A stretch of 64,000 nucleotides of DNA from Flavobacteriales bacterium (GTDB taxonomy: Bacteria; Bacteroidota; Bacteroidia; Flavobacteriales_D; Crocinitomicaceae), in NCBI GenBank assembly GCA_947500755.1, contig CANMTO010000010.1, positions 1 through 64,000 on the forward strand, in the 5' to 3' direction. The notes below the pieces were generated by a model. The model was given only the letters and a program-made list of their open reading frames with translations, was not told the DNA's origin and did no database searches. The translations under genes and the position numbers were made by a program. Of the stretch, positions 44,313 through 51,590 are shown piece by piece. Within the stretch, counting starts at the first letter, position 1; each line of letters opens with the position of its first letter.

Positions 44313-44326
44313 CAAATCTATTAAAC

Positions 44327-45160
44327 ATGCTAACCGTGAAATCATTCCTTAGCTTTTTACTCGTTCTTATTATACCTTTTGCACTTACCTTGGCTGCTTG
44401 TGGTGAAAATATTAAACCCGATGAACCAAAATCTGAAACAGATTCCACTGTAAAGGAAACGTTTGAACCCATAAATCCGAAAGGGAATACGGTGATGACG
44501 CGTTTTAATACCCCAGAGGGTTACAAACGTGAATCCCTAGACTCAAATTCATTTGGTGCCTTTTTGCAACATTTACCTCTTAAAAAGGATGGGAGCCCTC
44601 TTTATACCTTTACTGGTAGCTTAAAACCCAACCAAAATAGTCACTTAGCGATTGTTGATTGGCCTATTTACGGTTGTGAAAATCATCAATGCGCTGACGC
44701 AGTAATGAGGCTTCGTGCACAATATCTTTTCAATCAAAAGCGATATAAGGAAATTAGTTTTTCTGTAGGTAGGCAAAGTAAAACGAATTACATTCAGTGG
44801 CTAAATGGAAAAACACCAACTGCCGAAAATTTATGGAAACATTTATTGTATGTTTTTGCAGTAGCCGGTACAGCGTCATTGGAAAATCAATTAATCCAGA
44901 AAGAAATCAAAGATTTGGAGATAGGAGATGTATTTATAAAAGGTGGCTACCCTGGTCATGTGGTAATAATTGTTGATAAATGCATCAATTCGGAAGGTAA
45001 GGTAAAGTTTATGATTGCTCAAAGTTATATGCCCGCTCAAGAAATCGAAATCCTCAATGGACAAGAGGATGGAAACCCTTGGTATGACGCCGATTTCGGC
45101 GAGAACCTAATAACACCAGAATACGGCTTTTTAAAAAATCATTTAAAAACCTTCGAATGA
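44327..45160 (+). CDS. DUF4846 lipoprotein, putative papain-fold hydrolase
   Basis: A 277-residue lipoprotein with a lipobox ending at C25 (LTLAAC). The family is DUF4846 (GYKRESLDSNSFGAFLQHLP, then IYGCENHQCADAVMRLRAQY). The arrangement of C122 at the head of a helix (QCADAVMRL), IGDVFIKGGYPGHVVIIVD with H211, and a polar residue near Q232/S233 (IAQSYMP) looks like the Cys-His-polar order of NlpC/P60 and CHAP enzymes. I therefore suspect a cysteine hydrolase at the envelope, an inference only. It overlaps the Kazal-like gene by 4 bases. Confidence 0.8.
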   Translation: MLTVKSFLSFLLVLIIPFALTLAACGENIKPDEPKSETDSTVKETFEPINPKGNTVMTRFNTPEGYKRESLDSNSFGAFLQHLPLKKDGSPLYTFTGSLKPNQNSHLAIVDWPIYGCENHQCADAVMRLRAQYLFNQKRYKEISFSVGRQSKTNYIQWLNGKTPTAENLWKHLLYVFAVAGTASLENQLIQKEIKDLEIGDVFIKGGYPGHVVIIVDKCINSEGKVKFMIAQSYMPAQEIEILNGQEDGNPWYDADFGENLITPEYGFLKNHLKTFE

Positions 45161-45384
45161 AAAAAATGATCTTTGTTTTAGGCATATCTTCCTTATTTAT
45201 GCTAAGCACTTCCTGTAAAAAAGGAGGCTGTATTGAACATGAAAAATGGGCCTGTGATGTTATGGATATCAATCCGAACTATTACGACCCTGTTTGTGAT
45301 TGCGAAGGAAATACCTACCAAAATGAAGCGGTAATTCAATGCCTTGAAGGTAAAACAAAATATAAAAAAGGAAAATGTAAATAG
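45157..45384 (+). CDS. Kazal-like lipoprotein, putative protease inhibitor
   Basis: A 75-residue lipoprotein. The signal peptide ends at C20 (MLSTSC). The mature part has C25, C33, C47, C49, C62 and C74 with YDPVCDCEGNTYQNEA and a final GKC, a clear match to the bacterial Kazal-type pattern YDPVCGCDGKTYxNxC. The cysteine usually found right after the YxN motif is Ala here, so one of the normal disulfides must differ. Its ATG overlaps the stop of the DUF4846 gene, so the two are translationally coupled. Confidence 0.75.
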   Translation: MKKMIFVLGISSLFMLSTSCKKGGCIEHEKWACDVMDINPNYYDPVCDCEGNTYQNEAVIQCLEGKTKYKKGKCK

Positions 45385-45407
45385 CGTATTCGTCGCACTA
45401 GATTACG

Positions 45408-45415
45408 TACCTTTG
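45408..45415 (+). promoter_or_regulatory. -7 box of the epimerase-aldolase-phosphatase operon
   Basis: TACCTTTG is followed by 5 bases and the ATG at 45421. It lies 24 bases after the Kazal-like stop and starts the four-gene operon to 49299. Confidence 0.72.
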
Positions 45416-45420
45416 CCTCG

Positions 45421-46425
45421 ATGAAGATTTCAGCTTCAATTTACAGTGATTCCCGCAACGACTTAGCGCAAACCATCAGCGCGTTGGATGCCCATCAAGT
45501 GGATCTTTTTCACGTGGATTGTAACGATGATCTGAGTGTATTTGACGATATCCTCGCACTAAGGAAAATCAGTAATATCCCGGTGGATTTGCACATCATT
45601 ACTACTACCCCCTCTAAATATTACCAGCGTTTGCTAGAAGTTCCTGTGGAATACGTGACATTTCAATTGGAGCCCTTACTAGAGCCTTTAATTTGGCCCA
45701 GTGAATTAACCGCCGCCAAAGGCGTAGCCATCACCACGCCAACTTCCGTAGATGCATTTGATGCCCACACCACGTGTGATTTCATTCTGATTATGGCCAC
45801 GGTGCCCGGCCAATCCGGTGGTGTATTCGATAAAGAGAATTTCAAAAAAATTAGAACCTTTAGAAAACGATACCCCAACAAATCCATTCATGTGGATGGT
45901 GGCGTTAACGGAGAAGTATCCTTCATCCTGAGAAACATGGGAGTAAGCACCGCAGTTTCAGGTTCGTATTTATTCAAAGGACCAAGCATTGGTCATGCCT
46001 TAATGAATTTAACCACACGCAACCACGCTTCTGCCTATCAAATCGCAGATTTCATGATGCCCTTAGAGGAATGTCCGGTGGTTCAGATAGCTACCTGTTC
46101 TACGGAATCAATTCTTGAGGTTATTGAATCTGGCAGCCTCGGGTTTTGTTTGGTAACAGATGAACAAGACACCTTAGTGGGCATTGTATCAAGTGCCGAC
46201 ATTCGAAAAGCACTGCTGAATCAGTTAAAAAACAATCAAGCCATTACACCAGAATCGCTTGTCAATCGACATCCCTTGACCATATCTGCTAAGCAATCGG
46301 TTATAGATTTATTACAGGTATTAAAACGCACAAACTTCCCCGTGATGTACCTTCCGGTGGTGAATGAACAACATCAAGCCGTTGGCATCATTAATTTTGT
46401 TAACCTGATAAAAGGTGAATTATGA
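45421..46425 (+). CDS. Ribulose-phosphate 3-epimerase-like domain fused to CBS pair
   Basis: A 334-residue fusion. Residues 1-195 are a TIM barrel of the ribulose-phosphate epimerase type: the metal ligands are kept (H31 and D33 in FHVDCNDD, H58 in DLHII, D159 in HVDGGVNG) as is the phosphate loop (VSGSYLFK). The normal VMDGxF segment reads CNDDLSV and the MTVNPGFGGQ-type loop reads MATVPGQSGG, so the substrate may differ. Residues about 210-334 are two CBS domains (LVGIVSSADIRKAL, VGIINFVNLI), which normally bind adenosyl ligands. CBS pairs occur in arabinose-5-phosphate isomerases but I know no RPE with them. It overlaps the aldolase gene by 4 bases. Confidence 0.8.
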   Translation: MKISASIYSDSRNDLAQTISALDAHQVDLFHVDCNDDLSVFDDILALRKISNIPVDLHIITTTPSKYYQRLLEVPVEYVTFQLEPLLEPLIWPSELTAAKGVAITTPTSVDAFDAHTTCDFILIMATVPGQSGGVFDKENFKKIRTFRKRYPNKSIHVDGGVNGEVSFILRNMGVSTAVSGSYLFKGPSIGHALMNLTTRNHASAYQIADFMMPLEECPVVQIATCSTESILEVIESGSLGFCLVTDEQDTLVGIVSSADIRKALLNQLKNNQAITPESLVNRHPLTISAKQSVIDLLQVLKRTNFPVMYLPVVNEQHQAVGIINFVNLIKGEL

Positions 46426-47417
46426 TCATAAAACTAAAATCTACCCTAAGCGGAGCACAAGCCGAACAGCTTGCAGCAGCTCATAAAGCCTTTCATATTT
46501 TCGATGGCGCACATACCTTAATTACCGGCTCTTCTATGAAAGAGGTTCCCGCTGGATTGGTTGAACATGCGGAAGCATCTTGGGTTTTCCCAAATGATAT
46601 GCAATTGGCCAGTAAAGGGTATAAAGCGGAAACGCGCACCATTAGTTTCGGCGCTACCACGATTGGAGGCCAAACAAATCATACCGTACTCATCGGTGGT
46701 CCGTGTTCGGTAGAATCGGAAGAGCAAATTGAAAGTGCTGCACTATTATTAAAGTCCCTTGGCTTAAATACCCTTCGTGGAGGTGCATATAAACCTCGAA
46801 CAAGTCCGTATTCATTTCAAGGCATGGGATTAGACGGCTTAAAACTATTGGCTAAAATGCGTGAACGACATGGATTAACCGTGATCACAGAAGCACGAGA
46901 TGCCACACACATTGATGAAATCATTGAGCATACCGACATCATTCAGATTGGTGCTAAAGCCATGTATGACCAAGGAATCTTAAGGGCATGTGCTAAAATC
47001 AATAAACCGGTGTTGATTAAACGTGGGTTTGGAACCACCCTACAAGAATTAGTTCAAGCGGCTGAGTTTGTATTATCTGGCGGAAATCAAGACGTTATGG
47101 TTTGTGAACGCGGCATTAGAACCTTTGAAACGGGAACACGCTTTACCTTAGATTTATGCGGCGTGGCGTGGTTAAAAGAATACACCAATCTTCCGGTGAT
47201 TCTGGACCCTTCACACGCTATGGGATATGCGTACGGCGTAGCTCCCTTAGCAAAAGCCTGCGTTGCCATGGGAATTGATGGATTACTGATTGAAACGCAT
47301 CCAAATCCCAAGGTGGCAAAATCCGATGCTTCTCAGCAATTAACCTATGAGGCATTTACACAATTGTATCATGAATTAAAACCTGTAGCTGCGGCGGTTG
47401 GGTATCAAATCGTATGA
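46422..47417 (+). CDS. DAHP synthase-like aldolase (type I beta) with altered motif
   Basis: A 331-residue PEP-dependent aldolase. Residues 1-75 resemble the ferredoxin-like regulatory domain of the Thermotoga-type enzyme. The barrel has GGPCSVES (C95), the erythrose-4-phosphate loop KPRTS (124-128), KRGFG (200-204), CERGIRTFET with E229, DPSH (262-265) and H293, so the metal and PEP sites are complete. KPRTS favours DAHP synthase over Kdo-8-phosphate synthase. The segment usually reading IGARNMQN is IGAKAMYD (176-183). It may be the shikimate pathway entry enzyme or a relative with a new aldehyde. Confidence 0.85.
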   Translation: MIIKLKSTLSGAQAEQLAAAHKAFHIFDGAHTLITGSSMKEVPAGLVEHAEASWVFPNDMQLASKGYKAETRTISFGATTIGGQTNHTVLIGGPCSVESEEQIESAALLLKSLGLNTLRGGAYKPRTSPYSFQGMGLDGLKLLAKMRERHGLTVITEARDATHIDEIIEHTDIIQIGAKAMYDQGILRACAKINKPVLIKRGFGTTLQELVQAAEFVLSGGNQDVMVCERGIRTFETGTRFTLDLCGVAWLKEYTNLPVILDPSHAMGYAYGVAPLAKACVAMGIDGLLIETHPNPKVAKSDASQQLTYEAFTQLYHELKPVAAAVGYQIV

Positions 47418-48082
47418 TGTATCTAGAACAAAATATTAAAGGATTGTGCGCCAAACATGGAATGCACTACAATGATTTCTTGGCGGATTTAGAAGTGGAT
47501 GAAGTTAAAGAATTGACCTTGTACGACTTGGAAGCTATTGCTGATGAATACACCCTTGATTTTATGTCGCTTTTATTTAAACCCTTATTTCATGCAGATC
47601 ATATTGCAAAGAAATTGAAGGACATCAAGCTTCTGATCTTAGATGTGGATGGAGTGATGACCGATGGAGGAATGTATTGGACAGAATCCGGCGACCAAAT
47701 AAAAAAATTTAACACCAAGGATGGCTTAGGCATTATTGGTCTTACAAAAAAAGGATTTAAGGTTGGGATCATTTCCTCTGGATTCACAAAAATCATGGTG
47801 CAGAAACGTGCCGAATTATTGGGGATTAGCCACTGTTATGTTGGACAACAAGCGAAAATGGTGATTCTCAAATCCTGGTGCGATGAACTTGGTATTGAAT
47901 TGAAACATGTGGCGATCATTGGAGATGATGTTAATGATTTAGAAGTCATGACCCATGTAGGATTAGCAGCGTGTCCTTCAGATGCAGTAAACGAAGTTAA
48001 ATCCGTTTGCTCCATCATTTTATCCACTAAAGGTGGTCAAGGCTGTGTTAGAGAATTTATTGACGCTTACTTGCAAAAATAA
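47414..48082 (+). CDS. KdsC-type HAD phosphatase with N-terminal HTH-like extension
   Basis: A 222-residue protein. Residues 70-222 are a KdsC-like tetrameric HAD phosphatase with D77 and D79 in DVDGVMTDGG, SSG near 121-123 and GDDVND at 170-175; this subfamily releases phosphate from Kdo-8-phosphate and similar ulosonate phosphates. Residues 1-65 are extra compared with KdsC; the segment ending LYDLEAIADEYTLDFMSLLF recalls the last helices of an XRE-type helix-turn-helix, but basic DNA-reading residues are few. It overlaps the aldolase gene by 4 bases. Confidence 0.82.
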   Translation: MMYLEQNIKGLCAKHGMHYNDFLADLEVDEVKELTLYDLEAIADEYTLDFMSLLFKPLFHADHIAKKLKDIKLLILDVDGVMTDGGMYWTESGDQIKKFNTKDGLGIIGLTKKGFKVGIISSGFTKIMVQKRAELLGISHCYVGQQAKMVILKSWCDELGIELKHVAIIGDDVNDLEVMTHVGLAACPSDAVNEVKSVCSIILSTKGGQGCVREFIDAYLQK

Positions 48083-48087
48083 CACCC

Positions 48088-49299
48088 ATGGAACCAATTC
48101 GTATTGGCGTAATTAAAGAAGGGAAAGTTCCCCCGGATTTCAGAACACCCCTGACACCTCATCAATGTAAGGTTCTCAAAACGATTTATCCCAAGGCCGA
48201 AGTCGTGGTGCAAAGCAGTCCAATCCGGACCTTCACTGATCAGGAATACCTTGACCATGGGGTTGAAGTGGTAGATGACTTATCCAATTGCGATATTATT
48301 CTTGGCGTAAAAGAAGTTCCTATTCCTTCCTTAATTCCAAATAAAACGTTTTTGTTCTTTTCGCACACCATTAAAAAACAGCCGTACAATCGGGAATTAC
48401 TGCGTGCCTTATTGGACCAAAAAATTCGATTAATCGACTACGAGGTGATAAAGGATAAATACCGAACGCGGTTAATTGGATTTGGTCGCTATGCTGGAAT
48501 TGTTGGCTGCTATAATGGATTTCTGACTTATGGATTAAAGCATGGAACCTATTCATTAAGACCAGCGCATGAATGCCATGATCGTAAAGAAGTTGAAGCA
48601 GAATTGAAAAAGGTGGTGCTTCCTGAAAATTTCAGATGTCTTGTCACGGGTTTTGGTCGAGTTGGACATGGCGCCAAAGAAATCATTGATTTACTACCAA
48701 TAAAAGAAGTAAGTCCCGAAGAATACCTAACGCAAACCTTCAATGAACCCGTTTATTGTCAACTGGAAGCCGCTGATTATTATCGCGATGCCAACGGAGG
48801 ATTCGAAAAAGCGACATTTTATGCCAATCCCGGAGATTATTCGTCTATTTTAACAAAATATGCGGTGAGTTCCGATATGTATATCCCTTGTCATTATTGG
48901 GATAATCAAGCCCCGGCACTCCTTTCGCAAGCAGATTTCCAAGCAGCGAGTCGCTTAAAGGTAGTAGCAGATATCTCTTGTGACATTGCAGGACCGATTG
49001 CATGTACGATTCGTCCGTCAAAAATTGGGAATTCAATGTACGGGTGGAATCCAAACACCAACGAAGAATGCGATATGATGGAGGCTAATGCTGTGGCTGT
49101 GATGGCCGTAGACAATTTACCGTGTGAATTACCTAAAGATGCCTCTGAAGACTTTGGAAGTGAATTGTTAAAACACGTATTTCCCAAGTTGTTAGGTGAA
49201 GACCCCGATCAAATCATTCATCGCGCTTCTGAAACCACCTTCGAAGGAACACTAAACGAACCCTTTCAATACCTGAGCGATTACTTGAATGGGAAGTGA
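48088..49299 (+). CDS. Saccharopine dehydrogenase-like NAD(P) oxidoreductase
   Basis: A 403-residue enzyme of the alanine dehydrogenase / saccharopine dehydrogenase (lysine-forming, LOR) family. The N-terminal domain starts RIGVIKEGKVPPDFRTPLTP. The nucleotide loop is LVTGFGRVGHGAKEI. DISCDIAGPIACTIRPSKIG and VDNLPCELPKDASEDFG match the Lys1 type. The cell makes lysine by the diaminopimelate route (dapD at 50746), so a lysine catabolic or quite different role is likely. It is the last gene of the operon, 5 bases after the phosphatase gene. Confidence 0.85.
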   Translation: MEPIRIGVIKEGKVPPDFRTPLTPHQCKVLKTIYPKAEVVVQSSPIRTFTDQEYLDHGVEVVDDLSNCDIILGVKEVPIPSLIPNKTFLFFSHTIKKQPYNRELLRALLDQKIRLIDYEVIKDKYRTRLIGFGRYAGIVGCYNGFLTYGLKHGTYSLRPAHECHDRKEVEAELKKVVLPENFRCLVTGFGRVGHGAKEIIDLLPIKEVSPEEYLTQTFNEPVYCQLEAADYYRDANGGFEKATFYANPGDYSSILTKYAVSSDMYIPCHYWDNQAPALLSQADFQAASRLKVVADISCDIAGPIACTIRPSKIGNSMYGWNPNTNEECDMMEANAVAVMAVDNLPCELPKDASEDFGSELLKHVFPKLLGEDPDQIIHRASETTFEGTLNEPFQYLSDYLNGK

Positions 49300-49359
49300 T
49301 ACTGTCCCACAGGAATTGAATTCCTTTAGAACAGGGGCCGATTCATCGCACTAATTCCG

Positions 49360-50634
49360 CTATCTCGATACGCTCGCCTGCTCCCCTTTTTTGTCCTGTT
49401 CCTTTATCAGAAAAAACCAAAACAAGGCAGCCAAAAGAAAAGCTCCAGGTAATATAAGCATACCAATACGCAGGTTACCTCCAAATTGATCCGACACCCT
49501 TCCCACCAACTCAGGCGACCACAAATCCCCAAAGGCGTGAATCATAAAAATACAAATGGCCATGGCAGAAGCGCGCATATTGGGTGCAACACTTTCCACA
49601 ATAACGGTATTGATCGGTCCGGTTGATTGAAATAAAAAGATCAGGGATAGCGCAATACACACCATGCTGAGCAAGGTGTTTTCCGTTAAAAAAGAAATGA
49701 ATGAAAAGGGAACCGCACAAAGGACGGAGATTACTAAGAGCTTGGCATATCCCGAGGGGCTTCTTTCCCGCCACTTATTCGCAAAATATCCCCCGATAAG
49801 CGTCCCTAAAATTCCTCCGACTACTAAAGTAGGGCCAAGAAAAAGCGACGCATCCGCAACGTCCAACCCATGTACTCGATGTAAAAATGCAGGCCCCCAG
49901 AAGGAGAATGCACCCATCGCAAAGGTGTAAAAGATATATCCAAGGTTCACAAAAAGATACTCTCGATTTGAGAACAAGGACCACAGTCGCTTCACAGTGA
50001 TTTTTTCCTTTGAAACTTCCTTTTCTTCACTTTGTCCACGTTCCGGTTCATGAACAAAAAACAACAAGACCGCCAAGAGAAATCCTGGAAGCCCAGTAAT
50101 AAAGAATGCACTGCGCCAACCAAGGTTTGCAGCAATCACACCGCCTAAGGCAAAACCAAGCGCTGCCCCTAATGGAATGGCAAGAGAAAATATGGTAATC
50201 GCTTTGTTTCGTCGCTTTGATTCAAATGCATCCGAAATAACCGCAGGCCCAATGGCACCGAAGCTTGCCTCGCCTAATCCAACCATCACCCGGCAAAAGA
50301 TCATGAACGAAAACCCCTGGGCTATTCCAGTTAAGCAGGTGCCCAAGCTCCAACCTATAATCCCTATAGCCATTAGTTTTTTTCGCGACAAGCGGTCTCC
50401 CAAATACCCAAAAATAGGGGAAGTAAGAAAATACCCCAACATGAATGCAGTCGCCATCCTCCCCATGTCTCCATCGTTTTTGATGTTCAACTCAGCTTTG
50501 ATGGGTTCTAAAACTGCTGAAAGTACGTATCGGTCTAAAAAATTAAACAAATTAATCACGGTAAGCAGTAGTAACATTCGGTTTGCTCCAGGCATTGTTT
50601 TGCCCGTGTTCGTAGGAATCTCTGATGCATTCAT
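49360..50634 (-). CDS. MFS family transporter
   Basis: A 424-residue membrane protein with about twelve hydrophobic segments. The loop between helices 2 and 3 carries GYLGDRLSRKKLMAIG, the MFS signature. The N-terminus has INLFNFLDRYVLSAVLEPIK, typical of the Spinster/ACS-like group of transporters. The substrate is not predictable. The start is the ATG at 50634 because an ATG at 50646 lies within the -7 box at 50640-50647. Confidence 0.88.
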   Translation of the reverse strand: MNASEIPTNTGKTMPGANRMLLLLTVINLFNFLDRYVLSAVLEPIKAELNIKNDGDMGRMATAFMLGYFLTSPIFGYLGDRLSRKKLMAIGIIGWSLGTCLTGIAQGFSFMIFCRVMVGLGEASFGAIGPAVISDAFESKRRNKAITIFSLAIPLGAALGFALGGVIAANLGWRSAFFITGLPGFLLAVLLFFVHEPERGQSEEKEVSKEKITVKRLWSLFSNREYLFVNLGYIFYTFAMGAFSFWGPAFLHRVHGLDVADASLFLGPTLVVGGILGTLIGGYFANKWRERSPSGYAKLLVISVLCAVPFSFISFLTENTLLSMVCIALSLIFLFQSTGPINTVIVESVAPNMRASAMAICIFMIHAFGDLWSPELVGRVSDQFGGNLRIGMLILPGAFLLAALFWFFLIKEQDKKGEQASVSR

Positions 50635-50639
50635 AGTTA

Positions 50640-50647
50640 CAAACATA
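50640..50647 (-). promoter_or_regulatory. -7 box of the MFS transporter gene
   Basis: The minus strand reads TATGTTTG, then TAACT, then ATG. The 5-base gap decides the start codon and predicts a leaderless mRNA. It is back to back with the dapD promoter. Confidence 0.72.
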
Positions 50648-50730
50648 ACTAAATTGGTGGTACTCCCTGTAATTCATAAAATCTTCACATACATTTCACA
50701 TTGATTTGAATAAATGCAACACTTTTACTT

Positions 50731-50738
50731 TATTTTTG
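50731..50738 (+). promoter_or_regulatory. -7 box of dapD
   Basis: TATTTTTG is followed by 7 bases and the ATG at 50746. TTTG at 50705-50708 fits the -33 position (22-base spacing). Confidence 0.75.
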
Positions 50739-50745
50739 CTTCGCT

Positions 50746-51561
50746 ATGGAAATAAAATCAATGATTGAGGCGGCTTGGGAAAACCGTGCCTTATTAAGTG
50801 AAAAGACTACACGCGAAGCGATTGAGTCCATTATTGAATCCCTTGATAAAGGTCAAATACGAGTTGCGAATCAATCCGATGACGGTACATGGATGGTAAA
50901 CGAATGGATTAAAAAAGCGGTAGTCATGTACTTCCCCATCCGGAAAATGGAAACCATGGAAGTGGGTCCCTTTGAATTCCATGATAAAATGCGGCTTAAA
51001 ACTGATTATGCAGCGTTAGGGATTCGCGTAGTTCCCGGCGCAAGTGCGAGGTATGGAGCTTTTCTAGCTGAAGGTGTTATTATGATGCCCTCATACGTAA
51101 ATATAGGTGCCTACGTTGATTCAGGAACCATGGTAGATACTTGGGCGACCGTTGGAAGTTGTGCACAAATTGGTAAAAACGTACACTTGAGCGGCGGGGT
51201 TGGAATTGGTGGGGTATTAGAACCCTTACAAGCGTCACCCGTAATCATTGAGGACGATGCATTTATTGGTTCGCGTTGTATTGTTGTTGAAGGGGTTCGC
51301 GTGGGTAAAGCAGCGGTATTGGGTGCAAACGTCGTTCTCACAAAAAGCACTAAAATCATTGATGTAACGGGGCCTGTACCTGTAGAAATGCGCGGGTATG
51401 TGCCTGCTCGAAGTGTAGTGATTCCTGGTTCTTATGCTAAAACATTTGCCGCCGGAGAATATCAAGTGCCTTGTGCCTTAATCATTGGTCAACGATCAGC
51501 CTCAACGGATTTAAAGACCTCATTAAACGATGTACTCCGCGAACACAACATCGCTGTATAA
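50746..51561 (+). CDS. dapD: 2,3,4,5-tetrahydropyridine-2,6-dicarboxylate N-succinyltransferase
   Basis: A 271-residue beta-helix enzyme that succinylates tetrahydrodipicolinate in the diaminopimelate and lysine pathway. The N-terminal helical part has IESIIESLDKGQIRVANQ. The conserved middle is GAFLAEGVIMMPSYVNIGAY and VGSCAQIGKNVHLSGGVGIG, with EDDAFIGSRCIVVEGVRVG in the hexapeptide helix. Length is normal. It has its own promoter; purB follows after 29 bases with another. Confidence 0.97.
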   Translation: MEIKSMIEAAWENRALLSEKTTREAIESIIESLDKGQIRVANQSDDGTWMVNEWIKKAVVMYFPIRKMETMEVGPFEFHDKMRLKTDYAALGIRVVPGASARYGAFLAEGVIMMPSYVNIGAYVDSGTMVDTWATVGSCAQIGKNVHLSGGVGIGGVLEPLQASPVIIEDDAFIGSRCIVVEGVRVGKAAVLGANVVLTKSTKIIDVTGPVPVEMRGYVPARSVVIPGSYAKTFAAGEYQVPCALIIGQRSASTDLKTSLNDVLREHNIAV

Positions 51562-51567
51562 AATTTG

Positions 51568-51575
51568 TACCTTTG
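51568..51575 (+). promoter_or_regulatory. -7 box of purB
   Basis: TACCTTTG lies 15 bases before the purB ATG at 51591 and 7 bases after the dapD stop, so purB can be transcribed on its own. Confidence 0.68.
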
Positions 51576-51590
51576 CTTTTTAGAAGCATT

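Noticed and set aside
46422-47417. Call of the aldolase as Kdo-8-phosphate synthase (kdsA) from its neighbours
   Set aside because: The aldehyde loop is KPRTS and the N-terminal extension is of DAHP synthase type; the context alone is not enough.
49311-49325. Inverted repeat AGGAATT-G-AATTCCT after the dehydrogenase gene, possible terminator
   Set aside because: The stem is only about five stable pairs with little T-tract; too weak to call.
50634-50646. Longer MFS start at 50646
   Set aside because: That ATG lies inside the TATGTTTG promoter box, so it would not be in the mRNA.
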